Shown: one piece after another, positions 12,446-23,762 of the stretch | Layout: each line of letters opens with the position of its first letter | Position numbering within the stretch: the first letter of the stretch is position 1 | Source of the DNA: Cricetomys ansorgei | Lineage: Eukaryota > Chordata > Mammalia > Rodentia > Nesomyidae | Direction: 5' to 3' | DNA: 64,000 bases | NCBI GenBank assembly: GCA_026225945.1 | Contig: JAMJFZ010000597.1 | Coordinates: 607,501-671,500, forward strand | Position numbers and translations under genes: made by a program | Notes under the pieces: model-generated | Database searches by the model: none | Told to the model about the DNA's origin: nothing | Seen by the model: the letters and a program-made list of their open reading frames with translations, nothing else

Positions 12446-13119
12446 GATTCGGTGCCCTTACAATGAGAAAGCCCCAGTGGCCAATACAGTAGGGAGCTAA
12501 TATGAAGACCAGCACCCCCAGAAATCAAAGCAGTCAGCGACATACAGGCTAACCAAAGCCCAGAAGCCTGGCTGGGGACTGCAGTATCAATGACCAAGAG
12601 TCAAGTCAGACTGGTGTGCACCCTGCACTATGAGAACCTGCTGACTGGGTTAGCCCCTTCCTCTACCCTCCAGAGGTGAGAGAATGCTAGAAAAGTCTGC
12701 AGTTGAGTCGATGGCACTTGATCCCTGACTTAAGGTGCTGATGAGTGTTTTCTGACTTCTCACATAAAGTTTAGGTTTGACTTCAACAGGACCAGTACAG
12801 GTTACAGCAGGAGTGGTGAAACTGCCTTTGTCTCTGCAAGTAGCTACTCATTGTTTGTGAAGCTCAGGCAGGGTTCATGCTTAGAGTGTCCAGCTAGGGC
12901 CACTAGGCTACCCAATAGCTCAGAAAGACTATTTTCTTGTCCCTAGGCTTCTCCCGTGCTGCCAAATCTCCAATTAAGGGGTTTCTCAGTTCCCTTTCTC
13001 CAAAGAGTAAAAGTCCTACCTCTTGTCACACCCACTTTTCATTCCAGACTGAATTCTTACTCACACTTCATGTACACTGGCCTTTTTGCCTGGGCTGTTA
13101 GCTACTTAGTAGATCTCAG

Positions 13120-13370
13120 CTTTTTAACTGGCATCACCATCTCTATCGCAGTCTAAGCTAGATGCCCCTTATCTGGTGCTCCCACTGCATCCTGTATCCT
13201 AGCATTTCTCATTGTATTGTAGTTGCCTGGTTACTTGTCTCTATCCCCCACTAGGACTTAAGCACTGTGAGCAGGGACCGTGTTTTATTCACTGATGTTT
13301 CCCCAGGGTCTAACGCAGTGCCTGGCAAATAAAAGCACTCAGTAAACATTGGCTGTCTGACTGAATGCAT
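13120..13370 (+). repeat. L2 3' end
   Basis: Clear L2 tail: attgtattgtagttgcctgg, then 'cccccactaggacttaagc', 'gcagggaccgtgttttatt', and a closing 'cagtaaacattggctg'. Just beyond the ARFIP2 poly(A) site. Confidence 0.85.
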
Positions 13371-13627
13371 AATGGTTAGCCAGCTCAACTCGGTCTGGAC
13401 CCTATGCTCTTCAGACCCATACTGTCTCAGTGCTAATGGGAAGAGAAAATAAAGCTTTGGCTCTAATTGGGACTGAGGGGGTTCCAGCCTTCAACAGCTT
13501 CAGAAACTTAGTCACAGCTCTTCTGAAATTCAAAGGAATTGAATGCATTAGACTGGGCATCTCTTACCAATCCACCCTCCTCTAGTCTCCCACAAATTGA
13601 CCTCACTGGGCCTGCTTTTATGAAAGG

Positions 13628-13633
13628 TTTATT
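13628..13633 (-). terminator. ARFIP2: ARFIP2 poly(A) signal AATAAA
   Basis: AATAAA on the minus strand, about 580 bp after the ARFIP2 stop codon. It would give a 3' UTR of about 0.6 kb, from 14211 to roughly 13.61 kb, with no competing AATAAA closer to the stop that I could see. Confidence 0.6.
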
Positions 13634-14211
13634 CCTAGTGCTAGAACCCAGCTTTCCTGGGCTCTAAGCACAATTCAACTGGGTAGGTGAATGAGGGGAG
13701 GGCCCACTCAGGCTCCCCATTTTTCCCCACCCCTTTGGTCCCAATCCCCTTCCTCTGCAATGGACACACATCGAAGAGGGACAAAGGGTATTGGAGGCAA
13801 CATTATTGGCCCAGGGGAGCCCAAGAAGAGCTGCCATTGGCTGACAGAGCCTTTTGAGGTCCTGTCTTTGGTCAGGGGCACATCCCAAGAGCTGGGGATA
13901 GGCCTGAGGAGTGATGCCATTGGCCAGGGAGTATTTTGTCATAGCCTTTGGCTGTGGAGTGAAAGGAAAAGATCTGGGAATGAAGCCCAGTGGCCGGGAA
14001 GATAAAGGACAGGGCAGCAGCTTCTGGGCCTACAGGCCTTCTTCAGACCACAACGGTATGGGCAAAACTGATGTCAGACCCCAGCCTGGAACAGGGAGCC
14101 CAAGCCAGAAATTAATTGGCAAAGGACATCCTGTGTCCAATCTCCTCCACTCTGGCGCTGCCCCGCCCAGTGTCCTTCTTGATAGCCAAGTTGGGCTGGG
14201 AGCCGCTCAGC

Positions 14212-17200
14212 TCACTGCTCCTCTAGCCAGGAAGGCTTCTCAGCTCCTGGAGGCCGCAACTTGATGTTGAACTGCTGTAGGGTCTGCTCCAGTTGTTTCT
14301 GGTTCCCAGCAAAGTAGGCGGACACCGCATTGTGGAAGAGCAGCAGCTGTTTGTGCATCACCTTGATCTAGGGGCCCAGCAAGGTCAGCTAAGGCTGGAC
14401 TCAAGCACCTCCTTAAGGGGCTATGAGCCCAAGCCCAGGCATGGACCAGGGCATATGGACTCTGCTCTGGCAGTGCTTTGAGGGTGGGGGCTTTCCAAGA
14501 AGTCAAAAGAGAAGGGTCAATATGAAGAAAGAAACCTCACTTAAAAGCTGGGTCTAAGGTTCTAGCACCCCAGCCCAGGGGGCAATTTTTCTCAGTTATG
14601 TTCCTGGGACTAGTAGCCAGTTTTTCCTCAACAAAAATGGCCATTGATCAGGAGGGTAATCTAAATGTGCTCAGGCATCAAGGGACTAGGGGAATAACCC
14701 ACTCCCTAACAGGCTGCATCTCCCCACCCGATAATCAGAGGGTCTGGAGGGAAGGGTACTGTCAGATAGGAAGCTGATCTAGGACCAAGGGAGTAGGGCA
14801 GCACCTTGTTTTCCTCCAGGAACTTGAGCTTGATGGCCACATCTCCCCGCAGCTTCTCATATTTGTCCCGATGGGTCTGGAAAGTAGCTTGGGCACTCTC
14901 AAGTCGACCACGAGTCCCTGCATCCCGGGGGCCTAGGCTCAGCTCCTCTAAGTCTGTCCGGTAGGCATCATATTCCAGCCTGGGGAGGGGGTAATAAAGG
15001 CTGGTCTCCACCCCTCATCCACACACACATAACTCCTTTTCTTTCTGAAACTGTATGACCCTAAATGTTCAAATTTTCACCCATGCCAGCCAACTTCCCA
15101 AACCCTGGGCCCTGTCAGTGCCCACACCTGGCAGCCTCATACTGTTTGACAGTCATGAGTGTGTCTTCCATGGTCTTGGTGACCAGTGTGTTGATGCTAG
15201 AGACAAAGAAATTCACAGCCCCTAGCAGCGTCTCCCCATTCTTGCACAGCAGCTTCTGCGTCTCTGCATTATAGCCAAATTCCTCCTAAGGGCAGAAGGG
15301 AGGCATAGGCTTGAGTAACAGTCCTTACCTGATTGGAACTATAGAGCTCTTCATTTCCCCTCTGTCCCAAAGAAAGAACAGCCATCAAAACTAAAACAAC
15401 CAGACCGCCTTTAGCAAGGCTCACTTAGCCACAAAGTTAGTAGGGTCGCATTGGGGATGCCCGGGATAGGAATGTGGGGGTAGGAGTTCTTAGGTAAGTT
15501 TACAAGACAGGAACAGGAAAGCTAGTGCAGCAGGCAGGGGGTGGGGACTCTGATTAGGCCAAGCACCAAAGGCATTCTTGATGATATGGAGAAGGGTTAC
15601 TCGTGAGGCACTAGTGCGCCCTCTCCCACAACCCCTCCAACTTCTGGACCTCTGTACAAACCCTTAGGCTGCCTCCATAGGTGAGTGATGCTGGGGGCAG
15701 GACTGGGCACACCCCAGAGGGGTTCTCCCTGGGGGCTGCAGGAGGGAGGGAGGGAGGCTGAGGAATGCCTGCCTGGAAGGGCCAGGGCCCATTACCCCCA
15801 CCCTCTTTGTTTTGGCTGAGGCACCTGAAGCTCTGGGGACTTCTGGCTGAGGTCAGCAAAGGCATCACCTAGTGCATGCTGGGTCTGCAACAGGCTGTAG
15901 AGGTGGGCTGTCAGTGCCCGGCCCAGCTGCAGGACACTTTCATACTTGCGCTTCGTCTCACGCAGCAACTCAATCTGCAGCTCTAGCTCCAGATCCACAG
16001 TCCGGGAGCCTCGGCCAAATCTCTCTGATAACAGCTGCTTTGTGCACTGATTGGGAAGTGGGGGGGAGGTCAGAAACCTAAACTCTACTCCAACCCCAAC
16101 AAGTAACTACTCCAGCACCCCCATTCTCTTAGTCACAGCAAAGACAATATATTAAGATCTGGGGAAAGGGAAAGGTACCCATGGAGAGTTTCTGGGAAGA
16201 GACACCTGAATCTTACCTTATATGTGTTGATGCCCCATTTCTTGACTATGTCAAACTTCTCTCCAGCGATGCCCCGGGCCACCTCATCACCAGAGCCAGA
16301 AGGCGAGGTACTGTGAGATGGATGGCGGCCAGACCCTAAAGGACCAAGTTCTTTGACACTAGTTTCTTTCAGATGCAACCAGACACGTCTGAGGCCCACT
16401 TACTTCCCTCCCATCACATGAGATGACTTCTCGGAAGGAGAGATAGACAACTGCATTCTTCTGCTCACTAAAAGAAACCAGGGCTGTGTCCTGACAGCCA
16501 AATCAACTCAGTGTATGTGTCTGGCATTCTTGGGGTAAGGTAGGAATGTTGTTGGTATACAGGGGAAGATGAGACAGAAGCAAGTATGATTGGGATTGGC
16601 AGGGTTAAAGATGGTGGGCACTGAAAATAGGGAAGTTGGCTGATATTTCCAGGTAGAATTCTAGTTAGTATAAGAGTCTACATATAAATATAAATATAAA
16701 ACTCTGAGAAGCCTCACAAAGTTCCAAGTCAGCCTTAAACTCCAGAGCTCTTGTGACCTAAAGGTCTTAACTTGGCTTGGGTGGTGGCAGCAAGGAGGAA
16801 AAGACAAATGAGATATCTTAGAGACTACATGGCAACTGGGAAGCAGATGGACAGCTCTGGGAGCTGGTCTGGGGCCAGACAGTCTATGGATACACCAGCA
16901 GTTCTCAAGCTCTCCAGTCATGATTCAAGCTTTCATATATGCACCCTAAGTGCCTCCAAACTGTCCTAGTCTCCCTCCCACTCAAACCTCCTGTCTCTTA
17001 TCATTCATACCTGTGGGGATGAGTCCATCACCAGAGCCCCCATAGCCACCAGACACAATGCTAGTTTCATTGAGGTTGGGTCCTGACACCATCACCTGCT
17101 GGAGGTCCTATAGGTCAGAGAAGAGGGGCACTTCAGAAACCGGATGGGGGGTAGGGTGGCTGAAACATTTTGAGGATGGAGAAAATACATGGTAAAGTCC

Positions 17201-17429
17201 GCATAGAATCATAATGAAGATTTGAAAAAAAGGTATGAATTGGGTTTAGCTAAGTGAAGGCTGTGGGGATGGGGGAAAGAGGAACATTTACAAGTCAAGA
17301 TTGCTAAATTGAAACAATTGGAAGAAGCACCTGCTCCAGTCCATCGTCTTCAGGAAGCTGCCCAGCTTCGCCATTCCCATGGATGGGGATCTCCATTGTG
17401 GCTGCCTTCCCTAGGATCCCGTCCGTCAT
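14212..17429 (-). CDS. ARFIP2: ARFIP2 (arfaptin-2), complete coding sequence
   Basis: Arfaptin-2, an AH/BAR-domain protein known to bind Arf1, Arl1 and GTP-Rac1 and to shape trans-Golgi membranes. Seven coding exons on the minus strand: 17429-17331, 17107-17011, 16335-16217, 16046-15825, 15285-15128, 14979-14805, 14367-14212. All have AG/GT borders and phases add up without a break: 1,026 bases, 341 residues plus TGA, the length of human arfaptin-2. The start is [20 protein letters not shown]; a second Met lies at residue 12. The N-terminal 110 residues are Gly/Ser-rich and disordered, with the predicted amphipathic helix around [16 protein letters not shown] (about 93-108) preceding the long helical BAR region (about 109-315). 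The C-terminus is [12 protein letters not shown]. Intact, with no frameshift; identification is very secure. A 5' UTR exon lies near 18.25 kb. Confidence 0.97.
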
Positions 17430-18248
17430 GGCTAGGGAAGGGACTAGAGTCAAGGTCTCTACCCCAGCAAACTGTAATGCCCAATACAGACAATTCTGGA
17501 AACTGGGCAGAACAAGGACGCCTTCCCTGTGTTCTCAGAGGTTTCAGAGGTTGTCCTAGGACTTGAGTGTCCCTGGGGATCAGCCACGGTTTCTTTCCTT
17601 GAGTATGTGCATTTCTTCTGTTCTGAGTACATTATTTCTACATACGCATGCATACCAAAGCCTCAGGTGTCTTCTCACAACCCCCAACCTCACCTTTAGT
17701 AACCATTCATGCATTCAGTCATTCAACAGGCATTTAGTGAGTGCCTACTATGCGTGAGATGCTGAGGCAATGGGATTTCAGCAATGAGAACCAGAGGGAA
17801 AGTCTGTGTTCTCAGGAAACTTAACCCTGCATAGGAGTGTTTATCAGGAGGCAAAACCTTTCCCTAAGCTCAGAGGCTCACTTGCCACTGAAGCATGCTC
17901 TGCGATCCCTGGCCTTTCACATCTTTTGATGTTCCTTCCCCTCTTCTTGCAGACGGTCTCCCCTTTCTCCATCTCATGCACCTGCTTCCCTCAGGCCCTC
18001 CTCACCAGGCCTTAGTTGAAGCAGTTTGGTGTATGTTCCTGGTATCAGGTAAAAGCCTCTCTTTTCCAGGACACAGGTAATCCCTTTCAAAGTCAGTTTA
18101 TGCCTCCCAGATGTAAGAGGTCCCCCCCGCCCCCCCCATACACCTGGGCATCAGGTGTGTCCTCATCCTTGCCAAGGGCTCAGGGCATCTTGCCCTCAGC
18201 ACAGGTTCGTGCGTTCAACTTCTCCTCGTCCAAGTATGTCCTTCTCAC

Positions 18249-18380
18249 CTGGGCCGGGCCGCTTTTCCCCTCAGGGCGCGAGGCCCGGACCGCGCGGGGA
18301 CCTCGGGTTCCAGTTCCCGTCGCGATCCTAGCAGCAGGTCAGAGATTCGGCGGAAGTGACATACGATCTGGGCAGAAGAA
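18249..18380 (-). other. ARFIP2: ARFIP2 probable non-coding exon 1
   Basis: On the minus strand a strong donor (CCAG/GTGAGAAG) sits at 18248-18247, inside CpG-rich sequence immediately before the TIMM10B promoter. It would splice to an acceptor just upstream of the ARFIP2 start codon near 17435-17445. The right end is a guess, since the transcription start cannot be read directly. Confidence 0.55.
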
Positions 18381-18545
18381 GCCGGCCACGTAGCAGAGAA
18401 AAAGGGCGGAGATGACGTTAGCAGCCGTGGGACGGAGGATCCTGGAGCCACGCCTTCAAGCTCCTGGCCTGTAGCAAGAGTTCACTTCCGGGGCGTCTCC
18501 GAGCCGCCGGGACGGAAGTGACGTGAATCGCGCGCCCGGGGTGTG
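18340..18545. promoter_or_regulatory. Bidirectional ARFIP2 / TIMM10B promoter
   Basis: About 200 bp of CpG-rich, TATA-less DNA between the divergent first exons of ARFIP2 and TIMM10B. Visible motifs: ETS (GABP/ELK type) CGGAAGTGAC at 18351-18360, CACTTCCGGG at 18483-18492 and CGGAAGTGACGT at 18513-18522, and CRE-like TGACGT at 18413-18418 and 18519-18524. Paired ETS and CRE sites are typical of housekeeping and nuclear-encoded mitochondrial gene promoters. Binding is inferred, not shown. Confidence 0.75.
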
Positions 18546-19167
18546 ATGGAGCAGCAGCAGCAACTGAGAAACGTGAGTGGAAGCTGAGTTGCTCTAAGGT
18601 GTAGACTTGCAGTTCGTTTCTCGGGGTGCACGCAAGAACCCCTAGAAGGGAAAGCAGGCTGAGGTGCACATCCCGAGAAGCCTCAGCATTGGTGAAATCT
18701 CGGGCTCTCTTTCTCTCAGTTGCGAGACTTCCTGTTGGTCTACAATCGGATGACAGAACTGTGCTTCCAGCGCTGTGTGCCCAGCCTGCACCACCGGGCT
18801 CTGGACGCTGAAGAGGTGGGACCTGGGTGGAGGTGGAGGGGGCACACATGACAGTAGCGTGACGTGACCTCTTCTCCTCCTCCGTCTTCCCCTTGTTCTT
18901 CCTTGACCTCACCCCTACGCTGGGGACCGGGAAGGAAGGAAGAAGGCTTACAGGACCCCCTTTGGCCTCTGATTCTGTTCTTCTTTCCAGGAGGCTTGTC
19001 TGCATAGCTGTGCTGGAAAGCTCATCCATTCTAATCACCGCCTCATGGCTGCTTACGTGCACCTCATGCCTGCCCTGGTCCAGCGCCGCATCGCAGACTA
19101 CGAGGCTGCTTCTGCTGTGCCAGGTGTTCCTGCAGAACAGCCCGGAGACTCGCCATCAGGCAGCTAG
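18546..19167 (+). CDS. TIMM10B: TIMM10B (mitochondrial small TIM chaperone), complete
   Basis: Tim10b (also called Tim9b or FXC1), a small-TIM subunit known to dock the Tim9/Tim10 hexamer on the TIM22 carrier translocase in the mitochondrial intermembrane space. Three coding exons, 18546-18572, 18720-18815 and 18991-19167, all with GT/AG borders and phase 0: 300 bases, 99 residues. It begins MEQQQQLRN, a short glutamine run encoded by CAG/CAA. The family's twin CX3C motifs are present as CFQRC and CLHSC, which form two intramolecular disulfides. Residues after about 85 ([19 protein letters not shown]) are a flexible tail. The start codon is the first ATG after the promoter, and the next in-frame Met (MTELC) lies inside the conserved domain. 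Intact. It shares its promoter with ARFIP2. Confidence 0.97.
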
Positions 19168-19288
19168 CCATCTCCGGCCCCAGGAGAGAAGGTGCTTGGA
19201 TGGACTTATCTATGGACCTTGGGCTTATCGAAATCTGTACAGAGATTAAGCCTGAAAGCTGGGTGCTGTTACTCCTTTTCTTGGAGCC

Positions 19289-19294
19289 AATAAA
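19289..19294 (+). terminator. TIMM10B: TIMM10B poly(A) signal AATAAA
   Basis: AATAAA 122 bp after the TAG stop, giving a short 3' UTR ending near 19.31 kb. Confidence 0.8.
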
Positions 19295-19309
19295 CCCGGT
19301 TTTTACTCT

Positions 19310-20414
19310 GGTTTATTTACTGGGCAGGAACTTTTGTCCGTTTATTGGTACCATCCTTTGTTCTGACCTTTAGTGCCTTATCTGCTACCCTCAGCCCTTG
19401 CAGCTGATAAATTGCTTTCTGTGTGTAGAAGGACACACTCAACACTCTCAGGTACCCAGCAAAAGCAGGGATGATAGGTACAGTGTTAAGGTTGGTAATA
19501 ACAACAATTGGTTTCAAAAGGATGGCTTTTGGTGGCTGTCCTTGAGTCTAACTTAAGTGCCTGAATATACATTGGCTTGTGACTAGGTTTTTTTCCTGGG
19601 CTGTCATACAAAAGGAGAGTTGTGTTGGATCTGGAAAAAAAGGCAACATCAAACAACAGAAGGAGAAAGAAAACAGTACCATTATAGGCTTCAGCTGTGG
19701 TTTCCTAAGAGATCAGTGACAACAGAACAAAGGCAAGCCTGTAAGAATTCAGGGATATTGTCTAGGATTTCAGCCATTTCCCTGGCTTCCTATCTTAGTA
19801 TTTCCTGTTTTTGTGAAACAAGCAATACAGACTTTAAACAAAGAAGGGCTTTCTTTGGGGTCTAGTCAGGAACACTAGACTAGTCAAACCTCAAGAAGAG
19901 AAACCTAAGGGAAAGGGAGATGGTGGTAGAGGGAGACGGTTGAATGAAATCTGTGTGACCCCCAAATGCTTCCTTAGTGTTTCACTGCTTGTCTGGAATC
20001 TCCTCATTCCAGCTCTCTACCTTCTCTCTTATGCTGTTTTCTCGGTAACTACTCTGACTTCATCCTCTCAGTTTAGGAGGTTTCCTCCTTTCCTGGTCCT
20101 GGTTTTTCCATGACTTCATCTCTAGTGTGTGATGGGGAAGGAAGGAGGAGGTGGCATGTGCCACTATGTTGTAGGGCTTCAAGGATAATGACAGGATGCA
20201 GGGCAAGCAACAGAATGGAGCTGCATTTGTTATTGTACTGGGGATTAAACTCAAGAGCTTGTGCGTGCCAGACAGGCACTCTAAAAGCTAAACTACCCAT
20301 TGCCTCTTCACTGCTTTCCTTGATCCCCTCAAGTATGGCAACAGGTGGCCAGCTTTCATCTTTTACAGAGGATTTAAATTCCCAGCCAAAATCAACCATT
20401 TACAAAACAGATTA

Positions 20415-20454
<40 letters not shown>

Positions 20455-22300
20455 CAAATAAGGTGTTTTGTTTTTTTCATTTTTGAAATAAGTCTCACAT
20501 ACCCAAGACTGACCTGGAAGTCATGATAACTAAAGATGACCTTGAACTCCTGATCCTCTACCACCTGGTCCTGGTATTAGAGGTGTAAGCCAGCAAGTCC
20601 AGATGGTTTAAAATTCTTAGTTGGCTCTTATTAAATGCAGATCCTTCTCCAAGCCTTGTTATGCATGCCTGTAATCCCAGCACTTAACAGGTTGAGGATT
20701 ATGAGTTTGAAGGCAGTCAGTACCATACATCATGACCCTATCAATAAGGTGCCGGTGGGACTTTAAGTCCCATATTCTTTTTACTACAACAGGCTGCTTC
20801 TCAAAATCATGTCTGTTGAGTATTTTGTATAAATTTATCTTATTTATTCATCTAAGTTGCAAAGCTAGAAGGTGTTATTTCCATTTAACAGGTAAGGAAG
20901 CAAGAATGCAGAATGTATGGGAGCTCTGTCTTTAACAGAATTCTTGAAAAAATAGGTTCTAGTATGTCACTGCTTTTTTCTTTTTCTTTTAGGTGGTTTT
21001 GCTATAAGGCCCATTGGCTTTAAACCCAAGATCCTCCTGTCTCAGCCTCCCAGGTACTGGGATTACAGACATGGGCTACAACTAGATAATTCTTTAGGAA
21101 GATAAGACTTGCTGACCAAGAATTTCCATAGAGTGACCTCATGTCTACCTGATAAACTGATAAAATTCACTCCTTGGCAAGTATAAATGTAAGTAAAGCA
21201 GCTTGTTAACTTCTTAATTCCCAAAGATAGGAAGGTAGAGACCCAGGATTTTTTGTTGCTGCTGGAAGACTTCTACATCAGCATTTGTATGTATCCTTTC
21301 AATAAACATGTACTGCGTTTGTCTGTGTTTCCTTTTTTTCCATGTCACATAATTAATCAGTTTTTATAAGATGGTCTCATATACAGTCTCATACCTTGAA
21401 TTCAAATCATCTGGCTTTTACTTCCCAAGTGTTGGGATCACACATGTGCCCCACCACATTCAGCCTACACAGAGAGCTCTTACATACAATATCATCTGGA
21501 CATAATCTGCCTTCAGTGCAAAAACATGCCTTTTTCTACTTTCAGTCTCATCTTCAGTTTCTTTCCTTTATACCTTAGGAGAAAACCCTTTCCTACTGTC
21601 CCGCTTTCTATAGTTGCTGGTGGTTTGCAGGTCTTGTCATAGAGTGATAGCCATTGGCAATAGTAGGAGCATGGCAGTGTTCTCAAGCTCAGCATACATG
21701 AATTGTTTTGTTTTGTTTTGAGGGAGAGGGTAGCTGGAGGTCAAATTCAGGGTTTTGTGTAGCAGAACATTTTCAGTAAGTTTTTTTTTGTTTTTTTGTT
21801 TTTGTCCTGTGCAGCTTTCCTTATAGTTGCCTGCCACTTGGAATTCTGGGAACTAAAATATAAAGCAGAATTGGGGGTGGGGTGCAATTGGTGGGTTGGT
21901 TTGTTAGATGCTAGTTTAGTTCAGCTCCTGTTCTCCATGCTTAGGACAGCCAAAAAGGGCTGTGAAGATTTCTTTCTTTCTTTCAGGGCTGCTGCAACAG
22001 TAGTAAAGATTTCTTCCCTTCCTTTCCTTTTCTCTTTCCCTTTCCCGGGCTAGAAGGTAAAAAGGCACAGTAGGAATTTGTTACAAGTAAGGAATCTGTT
22101 AGAGTAGATAAGTGTACAGTTTTGTACCTGCTAAGAATGGACTCTACCATTGATTTACATCTGCAGCCCAGGAGTAAACCGTGATAGAGCCTTACCACAT
22201 CACAAACATTAGAGGCAGAGATGAACAGCTTATAAGCAAATAGATTAGGCCAAGGAACATGCAGTGAAGTTCTGAAGTCACAAGGATAGAACCACCACCT
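19310..22300. other. Gene-free interval with SINE fragments and a (CA)n tract
   Basis: No coding exon recognised. Contents: a reverse ID-like fragment (about 20215-20310), an (AC)n microsatellite (20417-20450), reverse B1-derived pieces (about 20480-20600, 20990-21080, 21365-21465) and a forward B1-like piece (about 20655-20750). The rest, including 19.6-20.2 kb and 21.5-22.2 kb, is unique or too diverged to name. Confidence 0.6.
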
Positions 22301-23282
22301 CTGGGACTGGATTACTTCACACAGGATGATTTTTTTCTAGTTTCACCCATTTGCCTGCAAAGTTCATGTAGTCATGTTTCTTAATAGCTGAATAGTACTC
22401 TTATCTTGTAGGTGTGCCACAATTTCTTCATTCTTCAGTCGAGAAGCATCTAGGTTGTTTCCGATTTCTGGCTATTATGAAAAAAGCGGCTATGAACATA
22501 GTTGAGCAAGTGTTTTTGTGGTTGGGTGGAAAGTCCTTTGGGTATATGCCAAGGACTGGTATAGCTGGGTCTTGAGGTAGGTTGATTTCCAATTTCCTGA
22601 GAAATCACCATATTGATTTCCATAGTGGCTGTACAGGTTTGCATTCCCACCAGCAATGAAGGAGTGTTCCCCTTGTTCCACAACCTCACCAGCATGAGCT
22701 GTCTTTTGTGTTATTGATCTTAGCCATCCTGACAGGTGTAAGATGGAATCTCAGAGTAGTTTCAATTTCATTTCCCAGATGACTAAGGATGTTGAACATT
22801 TGTTTCTCAGCCATTTGTGATTCCTCTTGAGAATTCTTTGTTTAGATCTGCACTCCATTTTTTAATTTATTTGTTTTGTTGATGTCTAGTTTTTTCAGTT
22901 CTTTGTATATTTTGGATATTAGCCCTCTGTTGGAAGTGGAGTTGGTGAAAATCTTTTCCCATTCTGTTGGGTGCCGTTTTTGTCTGATTGACAGTGTCCT
23001 TTGCTTTACAGAAGCTTTTCAGTTTTATGAGGTCCCATTTATTAATCATTGATCTTAGTGCCTGAGCCATTAGTGTTCTGTTCAGGAAGTTGTCTCCTGT
23101 GCCAATGCATTCAAGGCTATATTCCCCACTTTTTCTTCTGTCAAGTTCAGTATATCTGGTTTTATGTTGAAGTTTTTGATCCATTTGGACTTGAGTTTTG
23201 TGCATGGTAATAGATATGGATCTATTTGTATTCTACATGTGGACATGCAATTAGACCAGCACCATTTGTTAAAGAGGCTTTC

Positions 23283-23762
23283 TGTAACAGTATACTACAA
23301 TCTTTTACCCTCAATTTAGGGAAGGAGAAAGGAAAGATAGAAATCTTCACTGCTTTTACAAGCAGCCTTACTCTAGAAAGAGAGAAAGGTAGAAATCTTA
23401 CATCCTTTTTTTAGGCTGTCTTAAGCTCAAATCTCTCCAACCTTTCTTCTCTTAGGAATTATCTCACTAACAACAGCAACCAAACCAGCAACCAACCAAA
23501 GCCTGTCCCAACTCTGCGGCTTAAGACCTTTTATGCCCTAATCCAAAAGTTCTTGTAAACCCATGGGACACACAATCCCAAAGACAAGCTACAGGTGCCA
23601 GAATGACTGCACCCAACCAAATTATAGCCACCTGCATCAAGCATTGCAATTCCAACTTGTAGCAATTATACCACAGCTGGGGTGGGAATATGAACCTCTA
23701 GTGACTAGTCAGTTAAACCAAAAAGCTTTTCTTAGCATAAAAATTCCAAGTGTTCCTCTACA
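23283..23762. mobile_element. Solo LTR inserted in the L1 ORF2
   Basis: A 480-bp non-L1 block interrupts otherwise continuous L1 sequence. It starts TG and ends CA, and is flanked by GCTTTC (23277-23282) and GCTTCC (23763-23768), a 6-bp target-site duplication with one mismatch. Six-base duplications and TG...CA ends fit a class II (ERVK-type) LTR left by recombination of an endogenous retrovirus. There is no internal gag or pol sequence. The family and orientation are not determined. Confidence 0.75.

Noticed and set aside
18418..19062. 214-codon minus-strand frame opposite TIMM10B
   Set aside because: It runs antisense through TIMM10B exons, introns and promoter; the GC-rich composition explains it.
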